Source: Streptosporangiaceae bacterium (GTDB taxonomy: Bacteria > Actinomycetota > Actinomycetes > Streptosporangiales > Streptosporangiaceae). From it: a stretch of 10,302 bases of DNA. The number at the start of each line of letters is the position of its first letter. The first letter of the stretch is position 1. This document shows, piece after piece, positions 1-5,895 of this stretch. The notes under the pieces are model-generated. The model saw nothing but the letters and a program-made list of their open reading frames with translations. It was not told the origin of the DNA and searched no databases. Made by a program: the position numbers and the translations under genes. Where the stretch lies: positions 1 to 10,302 of the forward strand of contig JASHYW010000469.1 in assembly GCA_030042885.1 (NCBI GenBank). Reading direction: 5' to 3'.

Positions 1-471
1 GAGGTCCTTGACATGCCGATCGATGAGGCGGCCAGCTTCTTCGAGGCGGTGCCCGCCATCCACCGGCACCTGCAGACGCTGGTCGACGTGGGCCTGGGCT
101 ACGTCCGGCTCGGCCAGCCCGCGCCCACCTTGTCCGGCGGTGAGGCGCAGCGGGTCAAGCTCGCCTCCGAACTGCAGCGCCGGGCCACGGGCCGCACCAT
201 CTACGTGCTGGACGAGCCGACCACCGGTCTGCACTTCGAGGACATCCGCAAGCTGCTTGCGGTGCTGAACCGGCTGGTCGAAACGGGCAACACGGTGATC
301 GTGATCGAGCACAACATGGACGTGATCAAGACCGCCGACTGGGTCATCGACCTCGGGCCTGAGGGCGGCGCGGGCGGGGGACTGGTGGTCGCCTCGGGGC
401 CGCCGGAGGAGATCGCCGCGGTCGAGGAGAGCTACACCGGGCAGTTCCTCAAGAAGATCCTCAACGTCTGA
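1..471 (+). CDS. uvrA: UvrA excinuclease ABC subunit A, C-terminal fragment
   Basis: This is the last 156 residues of UvrA, the DNA-damage recognition ATPase of nucleotide excision repair; the frame is open through the left window edge, so the start lies outside. Visible features are those of the second ABC ATPase domain: the signature [15 protein letters not shown], the Walker B segment [12 protein letters not shown], the H-loop region [25 protein letters not shown] with its glycine-rich follow-up, and the usual UvrA ending [10 protein letters not shown]. UvrA dimers load UvrB at lesions in the cytoplasm. The zinc-finger and first ATPase regions are not in the window, so a UvrA paralogue cannot be fully excluded, but the C-terminus reads as canonical. 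It converges on the MmcQ-like gene with a hairpin between them. Confidence 0.96.
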   Translation, partial: EVLDMPIDEAASFFEAVPAIHRHLQTLVDVGLGYVRLGQPAPTLSGGEAQRVKLASELQRRATGRTIYVLDEPTTGLHFEDIRKLLAVLNRLVETGNTVIVIEHNMDVIKTADWVIDLGPEGGAGGGLVVASGPPEEIAAVEESYTGQFLKKILNV

Positions 472-472
472 C

Positions 473-515
473 CGCGGCGCCGGCGAGCGCTCCGCGGGGA
501 CCCGGCACCGCCGCG
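473..515. terminator. Candidate hairpin terminator after uvrA
   Basis: CGCGGC (473-478) pairs with GCCGCG (510-515), and GCCGG (479-483) pairs with CCGGC (502-506). This gives 11 base pairs with a 3-nt bulge (507-509) and an 18-nt loop. It begins right after the uvrA stop and lies between convergent genes, as expected for a terminator that could serve both strands. There is no U-tract, which is common in high-GC actinobacteria. The pairing is seen; the function is inferred. Confidence 0.45.
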
Positions 516-560
516 CACGCCGTCACTATCGCGGTCACCTGCATTGTCCCGTGAGCTCGG

Positions 561-983
561 CTAGGCGCGTGCATGTGCGTTCAGCCAGGCTGCGGCCCTC
601 GCGGGCGAGGCCCGGGACAGCCAGGCGTCCTGGATGACCTCGGCCAGTTCCTGCACGGTGAGCTCGCCGATCTGGCTGGCCCGCAGCAGCACCGAGGGAT
701 GGCCGTCAAAGTGCGCCGTGGTAAAGAACGGCGAGCCCGGGTCTTGGACCAGGGCCTGCTTGTCGGACTCTGACGTGACCCAGAACATGATCACGTCCGG
801 ATACCGCTCGCCCGTCTCGGGATCGGCGGCGTCGGGCCGCGGGTTACGGAAGAACACGAAGGACCTGCCGCTGACCTGGTAGATAGGGTTGCCGTGCGGG
901 CCGTGCCTGACCGTGACATGCGGCATGCGCATGGCCAGCTCATGTACATCCCCCAGCCGCGCGCGGCGCGCTCGTGCCGACAT
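561..983 (-). CDS. MmcQ/YjbR-like DNA-binding fold protein
   Basis: A 140-aa protein of the MmcQ/YjbR (CyaY-like fold) family. The N-terminal part, residues 10-25 (GDVHELAMRMPHVTVR), is the usual helix at the start of the family. The middle has the aromatic strand FVFFRNPRP (42-50) and VIMFWVT (64-70). The C-terminal half has the conserved pattern FFTTAHFDGHPSVLLR (86-101) followed by ELAEVIQDAW (112-121). These proteins are usually annotated as DNA-binding because of their fold, but their cellular role is not established. The ATG at 983 was chosen because family similarity begins there and a TATTCT box lies 6 nt upstream, suggesting a leaderless mRNA. A longer open frame reaches 1124 but would run through the start region of the divergent hydrolase. 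Transcribed away from the hydrolase across a 54-bp gap. Confidence 0.85.
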   Translation of the reverse strand: MSARARRARLGDVHELAMRMPHVTVRHGPHGNPIYQVSGRSFVFFRNPRPDAADPETGERYPDVIMFWVTSESDKQALVQDPGSPFFTTAHFDGHPSVLLRASQIGELTVQELAEVIQDAWLSRASPARAAAWLNAHARA

Positions 984-989
984 GGCAGC

Positions 990-995
990 AGAATA
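990..995 (-). promoter_or_regulatory. Candidate -10 box TATTCT, leaderless start of the MmcQ-like gene
   Basis: Read on the minus strand, TATTCT (matching TAnnnT) is followed by 6 nt and then the ATG at 983. The spacing would put transcription start on or next to the start codon. No Shine-Dalgarno is visible upstream, which agrees with a leaderless mRNA. No good -35 element is seen. Confidence 0.4.
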
Positions 996-1037
996 GGCCG
1001 CGGGCAGGGGAGTGGCGGTGAAGGCGAGGGTGCCGCG

Positions 1038-1643
1038 GTGGAGATCATGACCGGCAGCGGCGTCGCGCGGGCCGAACTCGACGGGGACAGCGGGCCGGCG
1101 CGATTCCTGCTCGCGCTGACCCACGGTGCGGGCGGCAGCGCCGACGCGCCCGACCTGCTGGCGGCCAGCGATGCGGCGCTCGGTCTCGGCGGGCTGGTGG
1201 CGCGGGTCACCCAGCCGTACCGGGTCAGGGGCGCCCGGGCGCCCGGGTCGGCGGTCCGCCAGGACGCCGCCTGGGTCGAGATCGCGGCCGCACTGGCCGG
1301 ACTCGCTCCCGGCATCCCCCTCGTCCAGGGCGGGCGGAGCAACGGTGCCCGGGTGGCGTGCCGGACCGCGGCCGCGGTCGGCGCCCGGGCCGTGATCGCG
1401 CTGGCGTTCCCGCTGCGGCCGCCGGGCTCAGCGGCCCAGAGCCGGGTAGCGGAACTACATGCCGCGCGGGTCGGCGGAGCTGCGGTGCTGGTGGTGAACG
1501 GAGAGCGTGACCCCTTCGGGATCCCGGGGAGCGAAGACGCCGACCGGGTCGTCACGGTGCCTGGGGAGACCCACTCGCTGAAAGGCCATCGCGCGGTCAT
1601 CATCTCCGCCGTGACCGCATGGCTGCCCACCGTCTTGCGGTAG
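1038..1643 (+). CDS. Small alpha/beta hydrolase, TEX30/KANL3 (dienelactone hydrolase-like) type
   Basis: A 201-aa single-domain alpha/beta hydrolase. The first strand and oxyanion segment is LALTHGAGGS (residues 25-34). The nucleophile elbow is QGGRSNGARVA, with Ser101 as nucleophile. The acid is probably Asp158 in VVNGERDPFG, and the base His179 in GETHSLKG. Length, order and the HGAGG and GGRSxG patterns fit the KANL3/TEX30-type hydrolase family, whose natural substrates are largely unknown; no substrate can be assigned. No signal peptide is present, so it is probably cytoplasmic. The GTG at 1038 is preferred because GAGGG (1026-1030) lies 7 nt upstream; an ATG at 1047 is the alternative, with its purine run too close. 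Its 3' end overlaps the DUF5999 gene by 44 bp in antiparallel orientation. Confidence 0.85.
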   Translation: MEIMTGSGVARAELDGDSGPARFLLALTHGAGGSADAPDLLAASDAALGLGGLVARVTQPYRVRGARAPGSAVRQDAAWVEIAAALAGLAPGIPLVQGGRSNGARVACRTAAAVGARAVIALAFPLRPPGSAAQSRVAELHAARVGGAAVLVVNGERDPFGIPGSEDADRVVTVPGETHSLKGHRAVIISAVTAWLPTVLR

Positions 1644-1941
1644 GGATTCCGCCGGGGTACCCAGACCCGGCGGCCCGCTCTGTCTCGCCGAGGTCGGGTA
1701 ACGCTGCCGGAGCCTGGCCGCCGTGCCCAGGTCCTGCCGGGGCCGGACGGTCGAAGGCCAGGTCCGTGGGCCGGTGCGGTGCGATGGACGCCCCGTCAGG
1801 GAGCAGCTCCCCGGTGTCGTCGAAGATCACGATGCCGTTACAGAGCAAGCTCCAGCCCTGCTCCGGGTGGCTGACAACGGTGTGCGCCGCTTCCCGGTCC
1901 GGTGCTGACGCATCCGGACAGGGCGGCGAGTGTGGGCACAT
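1600..1941 (-). CDS. DUF5999 family protein with C-terminal extension
   Basis: A 113-aa protein whose first 58 residues match the actinobacterial DUF5999 family from memory: an N-terminal MCPHSPPCP, then DREAAHTV, HPEQGWSLLCNG (25-36), DDTGELLPDG (41-50) and APHRP (54-58). Its function is unknown. Cys2, Cys8, Cys34 and several histidines could bind a metal, but this is only inference. I recall members of the family as about 65 residues; here a further 45-55 residues rich in Pro, Gly, Ala and Arg follow, and the last part is antisense to the hydrolase 3' end. The ATG at 1941 is supported by AGGAGG 7 nt upstream and by the family start MC; an in-frame ATG at 1965 is less likely. It lies alone behind a 447-bp non-coding region, so it is probably transcribed from its own promoter. 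Confidence 0.85.
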   Translation of the reverse strand: MCPHSPPCPDASAPDREAAHTVVSHPEQGWSLLCNGIVIFDDTGELLPDGASIAPHRPTDLAFDRPAPAGPGHGGQAPAALPDLGETERAAGSGYPGGIPTARRWAAMRSRRR

Positions 1942-1948
1942 GTGAGTG

Positions 1949-1954
1949 CCTCCT
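1949..1954 (-). promoter_or_regulatory. Ribosome binding site AGGAGG of the DUF5999 gene
   Basis: On the minus strand a perfect AGGAGG stands 7 nt before the ATG at 1941. It decides the start in favour of MCPH and against the ATG at 1965, which lies upstream of this site. Confidence 0.8.
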
Positions 1955-2018
1955 GGATGGTTCATCTTCGTGTTCTTGGTTCTTGGTCAGTTGTTAGTGT
2001 CCCGCAGCCTTCGCGCCC

Positions 2019-2047
2019 GCTATATGGCTCATGCTGATCGTTTTCAC
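2019..2047 (-). promoter_or_regulatory. Candidate promoter of the DUF5999 gene
   Basis: On the minus strand GTGAAA (2047-2042) and TATAGC (2024-2019) are separated by exactly 17 nt, each matching 4 of 6 bases of the vegetative consensus. Transcription would start near 2012 and give a leader of about 70 nt. The promoter lies within the ATATGGC/GCCATAT inverted repeat. Confidence 0.35.
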
Positions 2048-2058
2048 GCTGGCCATAT
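2022..2058. repeat. Inverted repeat ATATGGC-n23-GCCATAT
   Basis: ATATGGC (2022-2028) and GCCATAT (2052-2058) are perfect 7-bp inverted arms around a 23-nt spacer. One arm overlaps the proposed -10 and the other lies just upstream of the proposed -35 of the DUF5999 promoter, a layout compatible with a dimeric regulator site. Function is inferred. Confidence 0.4.
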
Positions 2059-2117
2059 GTAGCGTTCCGCTAGTTTCCGCGGGCAGCATCGACTACTACT
2101 TGTGACTAGGTGGTTCG

Positions 2118-2129
2118 GTTATATGTAAC
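2118..2129. repeat. Near-palindrome GTTATATGTAAC
   Basis: A 12-bp dyad, GTTA-TATG-TAAC, with one mismatched pair in an A/T-rich setting. It resembles a short operator, but no regulator can be named. The GTTA/TAAC half-sites loosely resemble the TTAC/GTAA ends of the palindrome upstream of hxlR, which may be chance. Confidence 0.3.
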
Positions 2130-2164
2130 TATCTGGCGGTTCTGCGTCGCTCTCAGGTTGTGCC

Positions 2165-2176
2165 GGCCAATTGGCC
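2165..2176. repeat. Perfect palindrome GGCCAATTGGCC
   Basis: A 12-bp perfect palindrome in the non-coding region between the 141-aa gene and DUF5999. It has no loop, so it is more plausible as a protein site than as a terminator. Chance occurrence cannot be excluded. Confidence 0.3.
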
Positions 2177-2412
2177 TAGACCAACTTTGCCTCCTTCGAT
2201 CATACGGCGCAAGCGACACGCCCAACTTTCAGCAATCGATTGCCGTCCGCGTCCTTCGGCGAGTCGGCTGGCCGTTGCCGGACTGGTCCCCTCTATGTGG
2301 AGACGTCACAGTCCCGCCAAAGGTTCACCATAGCGTGGCCGGAAAGTCGAACGGGCCCGTCCGCGGTGCCACGAGGGGCGCAAGACGCCTGGCCAGCTCC
2401 GGAATGAGGGGC

Positions 2413-2838
2413 TCAGGCCTTGGTGATCGGGGACATCAGCGGACCGGGCTCGTAGGTCACGGCCGGGATGCCGTTGAGGCGGTGCGTCTCGCGGAGCGTA
2501 AGCAGGTGCTCAGCCTCTGCGGTGAGGGCATGCACCCGCGGCGTGGCCATCTTCTTCCGCCGGTAGATGCGGTCGTCGTAGCCGATCGGTCCGATCTCCG
2601 CGCGCTGGGCCGCGAAGGCGGCCCGCATGGCGGCGGTCAGCGCGGTGTCCAGGTCCAGCGCGAGGCGGCGCAGTTCGGCCTCGGGCGCCCGCCGGGCCTG
2701 CGTCTCGCGGAGCCGGCTCTCGGCCTCGCGCGCCGCGTCGAGAAGCTCCGCTCGCCGGGCCGCGAGCGCCACGTCGGCCTCGTACTTCTGCTGCGCCTCG
2801 CTGCTCGGCTTCGCCCGGCCGTTGACCCCTGGTCTCAT
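2413..2838 (-). CDS. Hypothetical 141-aa helical protein
   Basis: I do not recognise this protein. Residues from about 12 to 90 are rich in Ala, Glu, Arg and Leu (for example AQQKYEADVALAARRAELLD and APEAELRRLALDLDTALTAA) and should form long amphipathic helices, perhaps a coiled coil. A more distinctive segment follows, IGPIGYDDRIYRRKKMATPRV, then helical HALTAEAEHLLTLRETHRLN and a short Pro-rich tail. No signal peptide or membrane segment is seen. The composition is that of a real gene: third positions are G/C-rich in this frame. The ATG at 2838 is the only good start; it has only a weak AAAGG close by and a TACCCT box 8 nt upstream. It begins 27 bp after the glycosyltransferase stop on the same strand, so the two are probably co-transcribed and perhaps functionally linked. 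Confidence 0.7.
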   Translation of the reverse strand: MRPGVNGRAKPSSEAQQKYEADVALAARRAELLDAAREAESRLRETQARRAPEAELRRLALDLDTALTAAMRAAFAAQRAEIGPIGYDDRIYRRKKMATPRVHALTAEAEHLLTLRETHRLNGIPAVTYEPGPLMSPITKA

Positions 2839-2865
2839 GGCCTTTAAGGGTACACGGGCCGCTGG

Positions 2866-4470
2866 TCACGAGTAGTTGCGGAAGGCGGGCCAGGCCTGCG
2901 CCCAGGACGATCGCAGGCCGGTGGCGAAGAAGACGTGAACGCCCTGCTCGTCGTCGCTGACGCCGAGCCTGTTCCAGAACGTGGCGACCAGGCCGACGTG
3001 GGCGAACTCGCGGCGCAGCAGGGCCGGGTCGACGTTCACGGCGATGGCTGCGGAGTCGGCGGCGGGCGGCGGGCCCCAGAGCCAGAAGTTGTTGGCGCCG
3101 CTGTAGGCCTGGGGGAGGGCCAGCCCCGGACCGTAGCGGTCGATCGCACCCGCCTCGCCGTAGTTCCCGGCCAGGATCGCGGTCTGCTGCCGCTGCGGGG
3201 CCGGCAGCGAGTCGTATTCCCGCGCGACCAGCGCCACCAGCTTCGGCCAGGCGATCGTCTCGGCCAGGTCGTAGTTGATCTTCTGCAGCGGCACCGTGTG
3301 CAGCGTCCGGGCCGGCAGGACCGAGAGCGCCACCGGCGCCGCGATCACCGCGCCGGCCAGCATCGCCCCGCTCACCGCCGCCGCCGGCTTGATCCTCCGG
3401 GCCAGCGCGCGGCGACCCGCCAGCCACCGCTCGAGCGGGACGGAGCCGGCCGCGAGCAGGAACGTATAGGCCCCGCCCGGGTAGTACGCCTTGCCGCCCA
3501 GGACGAACTGCAGCGCGATCGCGGTGACGCAGCCGATGGCGACCGGCCGGAAGCGCCGGGCGGCCTCGCTGCGCAGGGACCAGCTCGCGCCGGCGATCCA
3601 TACCGGGGCGAGCACCGGGCCGGTGAAGAGGATCTGCGCGGGCCAGTAGACGGCGCGGTTGTGCCCGGCCGCGCCCTGCAGCACGCGGAAGACCTCCAGT
3701 TCGGGCCAGCCGTGCCCGGCCTGCCAGATGAGGTCGGGCGCGGCCAGCGCCGCAGCGGTCAGGCCGCCGAGCAGCAGGTAGCGGCTGCGCAGCAGGCGGC
3801 GGGCGTCGGTGGCAGCGAATCCGGCGGCCAGCGCGGCCGCCAGGAAGCCGATGTTCCACTTGGCCTCGCTCGCGATCCCGACGCAGCCGCCGATCGCCAC
3901 CCACCAGCGCGGATCCTGGCTGGCCAGGAGCCGCATGACCAGCAGCAGGGCGAGGGCCCAGAAGACGAAGTCGGGCATCGTCGTGGTCAGCTCGTGCATG
4001 GCCCCGAGGAACTCGGCGCAGGTGGCGACGGCCAGGGCGGCCAGGAGCTGGCCGGTCCGGCCCACACCGAGCAGCCGGCTCATCGCCGCCGCCATCACGA
4101 CCAGCGCGGCGAGACCAAGCGCGGGCAGCACCCGGAACCCGGCGAGGGTATTGCCGGTCGCCGCCGCCGAGATCCGCGCCAGCAGCGGGGTGAGCGGCGG
4201 CTGGTCGACGTAGCCGAACGCCAGGTGGTGCCCGGCCGCGAGGAAGTACAGCTCGTCACGGGCGTAACCGTAGCGCGTGCTGACCGCCATCTCGACGCCG
4301 GAAGCGGCCGCCGCGATCACCGTGATACCGAGCCAGGGCGCCCGGGCGGGACGGGCCGAGGTCGCGGGCGGCACGAGGCCAGCGGCGCCGGGGGTACTGG
4401 CGTGCGTGCCCGGCACCGGACGGGGCTCGGGAGCCCCGGGCGCCTGGGAGGTCCCGGTGGTCATCTTCAT
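2866..4470 (-). CDS. Glycosyltransferase family 39 (ArnT/PMT-like) membrane protein
   Basis: A 534-aa multi-pass membrane protein. After a Pro/Ala-rich cytoplasmic N-terminus (1-45) comes a first membrane helix (about 46-62) and then RYGYARDELYFLAAGHHLAF, holding the Asp72-Glu73 pair that marks the GT39 first loop, followed by GYVDQPPLTPLLARI (86-100). TTTMPDFVFW (162-171) carries a second family-type acidic residue, and SEAKWNIGFL (201-210) a conserved lysine region. Further hydrophobic helices run to about residue 400, followed by a soluble C-terminal domain of about 140 residues. Enzymes of this clan move a sugar from a polyprenyl-phosphate donor to a lipid or protein on the outer face of the membrane; donor and acceptor are unknown here. 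Start 4470 is chosen from two nearby ATGs (4470, 4464); the frame is open further upstream. It is divergent from the sensor kinase gene. Confidence 0.85.
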   Translation of the reverse strand: MKMTTGTSQAPGAPEPRPVPGTHASTPGAAGLVPPATSARPARAPWLGITVIAAAASGVEMAVSTRYGYARDELYFLAAGHHLAFGYVDQPPLTPLLARISAAATGNTLAGFRVLPALGLAALVVMAAAMSRLLGVGRTGQLLAALAVATCAEFLGAMHELTTTMPDFVFWALALLLVMRLLASQDPRWWVAIGGCVGIASEAKWNIGFLAAALAAGFAATDARRLLRSRYLLLGGLTAAALAAPDLIWQAGHGWPELEVFRVLQGAAGHNRAVYWPAQILFTGPVLAPVWIAGASWSLRSEAARRFRPVAIGCVTAIALQFVLGGKAYYPGGAYTFLLAAGSVPLERWLAGRRALARRIKPAAAVSGAMLAGAVIAAPVALSVLPARTLHTVPLQKINYDLAETIAWPKLVALVAREYDSLPAPQRQQTAILAGNYGEAGAIDRYGPGLALPQAYSGANNFWLWGPPPAADSAAIAVNVDPALLRREFAHVGLVATFWNRLGVSDDEQGVHVFFATGLRSSWAQAWPAFRNYS

Positions 4471-4596
4471 GGGGCCATCGTGGCGACGGGGCAGCGGCCG
4501 CCGCATCGGGCCCCGGGGCGGTTTCCCGGCTCCGCTTCGCGTCGGAGTGCGGGGCCGGTTCAAGGCCGCGGCTCCGCCTGTGGTCGCAGCGGCCGG

Positions 4597-4611
4597 ATCC
4601 GCCTGGCGGAT
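4597..4611. promoter_or_regulatory. Palindrome ATCCGCCTGGCGGAT upstream of the kinase gene
   Basis: A 7-1-7 perfect inverted repeat in the 177-bp spacer between the divergent glycosyltransferase and kinase genes, centred about 44 bp before the kinase start. If transcription starts at 4648 this covers about -51 to -37, a typical activator position. It may be the site of the cognate response regulator or of another factor; this is inferred from position only. Confidence 0.4.
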
Positions 4612-4635
4612 GATCCGCAGGCCGCGCGTGAGCCG

Positions 4636-4641
4636 TAGCAT
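4636..4641 (+). promoter_or_regulatory. Candidate -10 box TAGCAT, leaderless start of the kinase gene
   Basis: TAGCAT matches TAnnnT and is followed by 6 nt and the GTG at 4648, which would make the mRNA leaderless. No -35 close to consensus is seen, consistent with an activator-dependent promoter and with the palindrome just upstream. Confidence 0.4.
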
Positions 4642-4647
4642 CAGCTC

Positions 4648-5895
4648 GTGAAGAGCACGGCGGCGCGGGTGGCCGGGCTCCCGCAGGCGCTGGGAGCCCG
4701 GATGGCCGCGCTTCCGCCCTGGCGCCGGGAACGGGTCCAGGACGCCGGGCTCGGCGTGGCCGTCGCCGCGGTCAACGTCGTCTCGCTGCTGCCGTACCGC
4801 GCCCACCTGCATCCGCTGTGGCTGGCCCTGACGCTGGTCGCGGCCCAGGGCATCCCGCTCGCCTGGCGCCGGTCCTGGCCGGTGCCCGTCCTGATCGTCA
4901 TCGCCGGCGTGCGGATCGCCTACGACCAGATCGGGTTCGGGTTCGCGCCGTTCCCGCTCGGACCCGCGATCGCCTTCTATACCGTCATCGATCGCTGCGG
5001 TCCGCTGCTGCGCTGGCTGTCGGTCGCCGGCGCGGCCATCGGCATCACGATCTCAGAGGCCGCGCCGGGTCACAACCTGCCGTATGACGCCATCTTCCAG
5101 GCGACGGTCTTCCTCACCGTGTGGGCCGCGGGCATGCTCAGTCGCACCACCCGGGCGAACCTGCAAGCGGCGCAGAGCCGGGCCGACCGCGCCGAAGCCG
5201 AACTCGACCGCCAGGCCGCGCAGGCAGCCGGCCGGGAGCGGACCAGGATCGCCCGCGAGCTGCACGACGTGGTGGCGCACCACGTCAGCCTGATCGCGGT
5301 CCAGGCCGAAGCCGCGGCGTCGCTGCTGCCCGGCCGGCCCGACCAGGCCCGGTCGGCGGTGGAGATCATCGCCGATACGGCCCGCCAGGCGCTGACCGAG
5401 CTGCGCAGGCTCCTCGGCGTGCTACGCGGTCCCGCCGAGCGTCCGCAAACCGCGCCATCGGCGTCTCTCGGAGAACTCGGCGAGGTGCTCGACCAGGTCC
5501 GCGGGGCCGGGCTGCCGGTCGATTTCACGGTGATGGGCACGCCGGCCCCGCTCGCCCCCAGCGTGGACCTGACCGCCTACCGCATCGTCCAGGAGGCGCT
5601 GACCAACACGATCCGGCACTCCCGGGCCGCCCGGGCCGCGGTCACCTTGTGCTACGAGCCCGGGCACGTCACCGTCAGCGTCACCGAGTCCGGGCTGCGG
5701 ACGGGCGGACGGCCCGCCGGGCCGTCCGCCGCCGGCGACAGCGCGGCCAGCGGCCAGCCGGGCTCGCTGCTGGCGGGCTCCGGGCTCGGCCTGGCCGGGA
5801 TCGCGGAACGCGTCGCCTCGTGCAGCGGCAACCTGACCGTCGGCCCGACCACGGCAGACGGCTTCGCTGTCACCGCGCGGCTGCCGTCGCGATGA
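4648..5895 (+). CDS. NarL-type sensor histidine kinase
   Basis: A 415-aa membrane histidine kinase. Residues 32-165 hold about five or six hydrophobic helices with little outside loop sequence, so it probably senses in or at the membrane. A short coiled coil (about 168-195) leads to the HisKA_3 dimerisation domain GRERTRIARELHDVVAHHVS with phospho-acceptor His206. The ATPase domain has the N-box IVQEALTNTIRHS (Asn320) and the glycine motif GSGLGLAGIAERV (377-389). The G1 region reads VTESGLR (345-351), with Glu347 where Asp is usual in DxGxG. The GTG at 4648 fits a leaderless start; an ATG at 4702 with GGAG 5 nt upstream is the alternative and would keep all domains. The stop overlaps the regulator start as ATGA. 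It should phosphorylate that regulator; the stimulus is unknown. Confidence 0.9.
   Translation: MKSTAARVAGLPQALGARMAALPPWRRERVQDAGLGVAVAAVNVVSLLPYRAHLHPLWLALTLVAAQGIPLAWRRSWPVPVLIVIAGVRIAYDQIGFGFAPFPLGPAIAFYTVIDRCGPLLRWLSVAGAAIGITISEAAPGHNLPYDAIFQATVFLTVWAAGMLSRTTRANLQAAQSRADRAEAELDRQAAQAAGRERTRIARELHDVVAHHVSLIAVQAEAAASLLPGRPDQARSAVEIIADTARQALTELRRLLGVLRGPAERPQTAPSASLGELGEVLDQVRGAGLPVDFTVMGTPAPLAPSVDLTAYRIVQEALTNTIRHSRAARAAVTLCYEPGHVTVSVTESGLRTGGRPAGPSAAGDSAASGQPGSLLAGSGLGLAGIAERVASCSGNLTVGPTTADGFAVTARLPSR

Larger units (their letters stand above)
1966..2412. other. 447-bp non-coding region, A/T-richer than its surroundings
   Basis: No convincing gene is seen on either strand. The stretch from about 1966 to 2260 is visibly richer in A and T than the flanking genes, with runs such as TTCTTGGTTCTTGGTC and GGTTATATGTAACTATC. 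It contains the inverted repeat at 2022-2058, near-palindrome GTTATATGTAAC (2118-2129) and perfect palindrome GGCCAATTGGCC (2165-2176). A forward frame starting at 2110 runs through it into the antisense of the next gene and has no recognisable content. The region probably carries the DUF5999 promoter and control sites. A small RNA or a decayed gene remains possible. Confidence 0.6.

Noticed and set aside
2100..2140. Possible tRNA T-arm (GGTTCG) in the A/T-rich region
   Set aside because: No acceptor stem, D-arm or anticodon arm can be paired around it.
2153..2203. 16-codon minus-strand ORF containing AAGGAGG
   Set aside because: No ribosome site precedes its ATG, the AGGAGG inside it is not followed by a usable start (TTG then a stop two codons later), and TATGAT over its start may simply be chance.
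2110..2847. 245-codon plus-strand frame covering the non-coding region
   Set aside because: Its first third has no recognisable content and the rest is antisense to the 141-aa gene; no ribosome site precedes the start.
2510..3904. 464-codon minus-strand open frame across the glycosyltransferase and the 141-aa gene
   Set aside because: It is a shifted frame of the GT39 gene and the hypothetical gene, Arg/Gly/Pro-rich with no family motifs; the overlapping frame has clear GT39 features.
2935..4638. 567-codon plus-strand open frame
   Set aside because: Antisense to the glycosyltransferase; its Gly/Arg/Gln-rich low-complexity content is typical of shadow frames in high-GC DNA.
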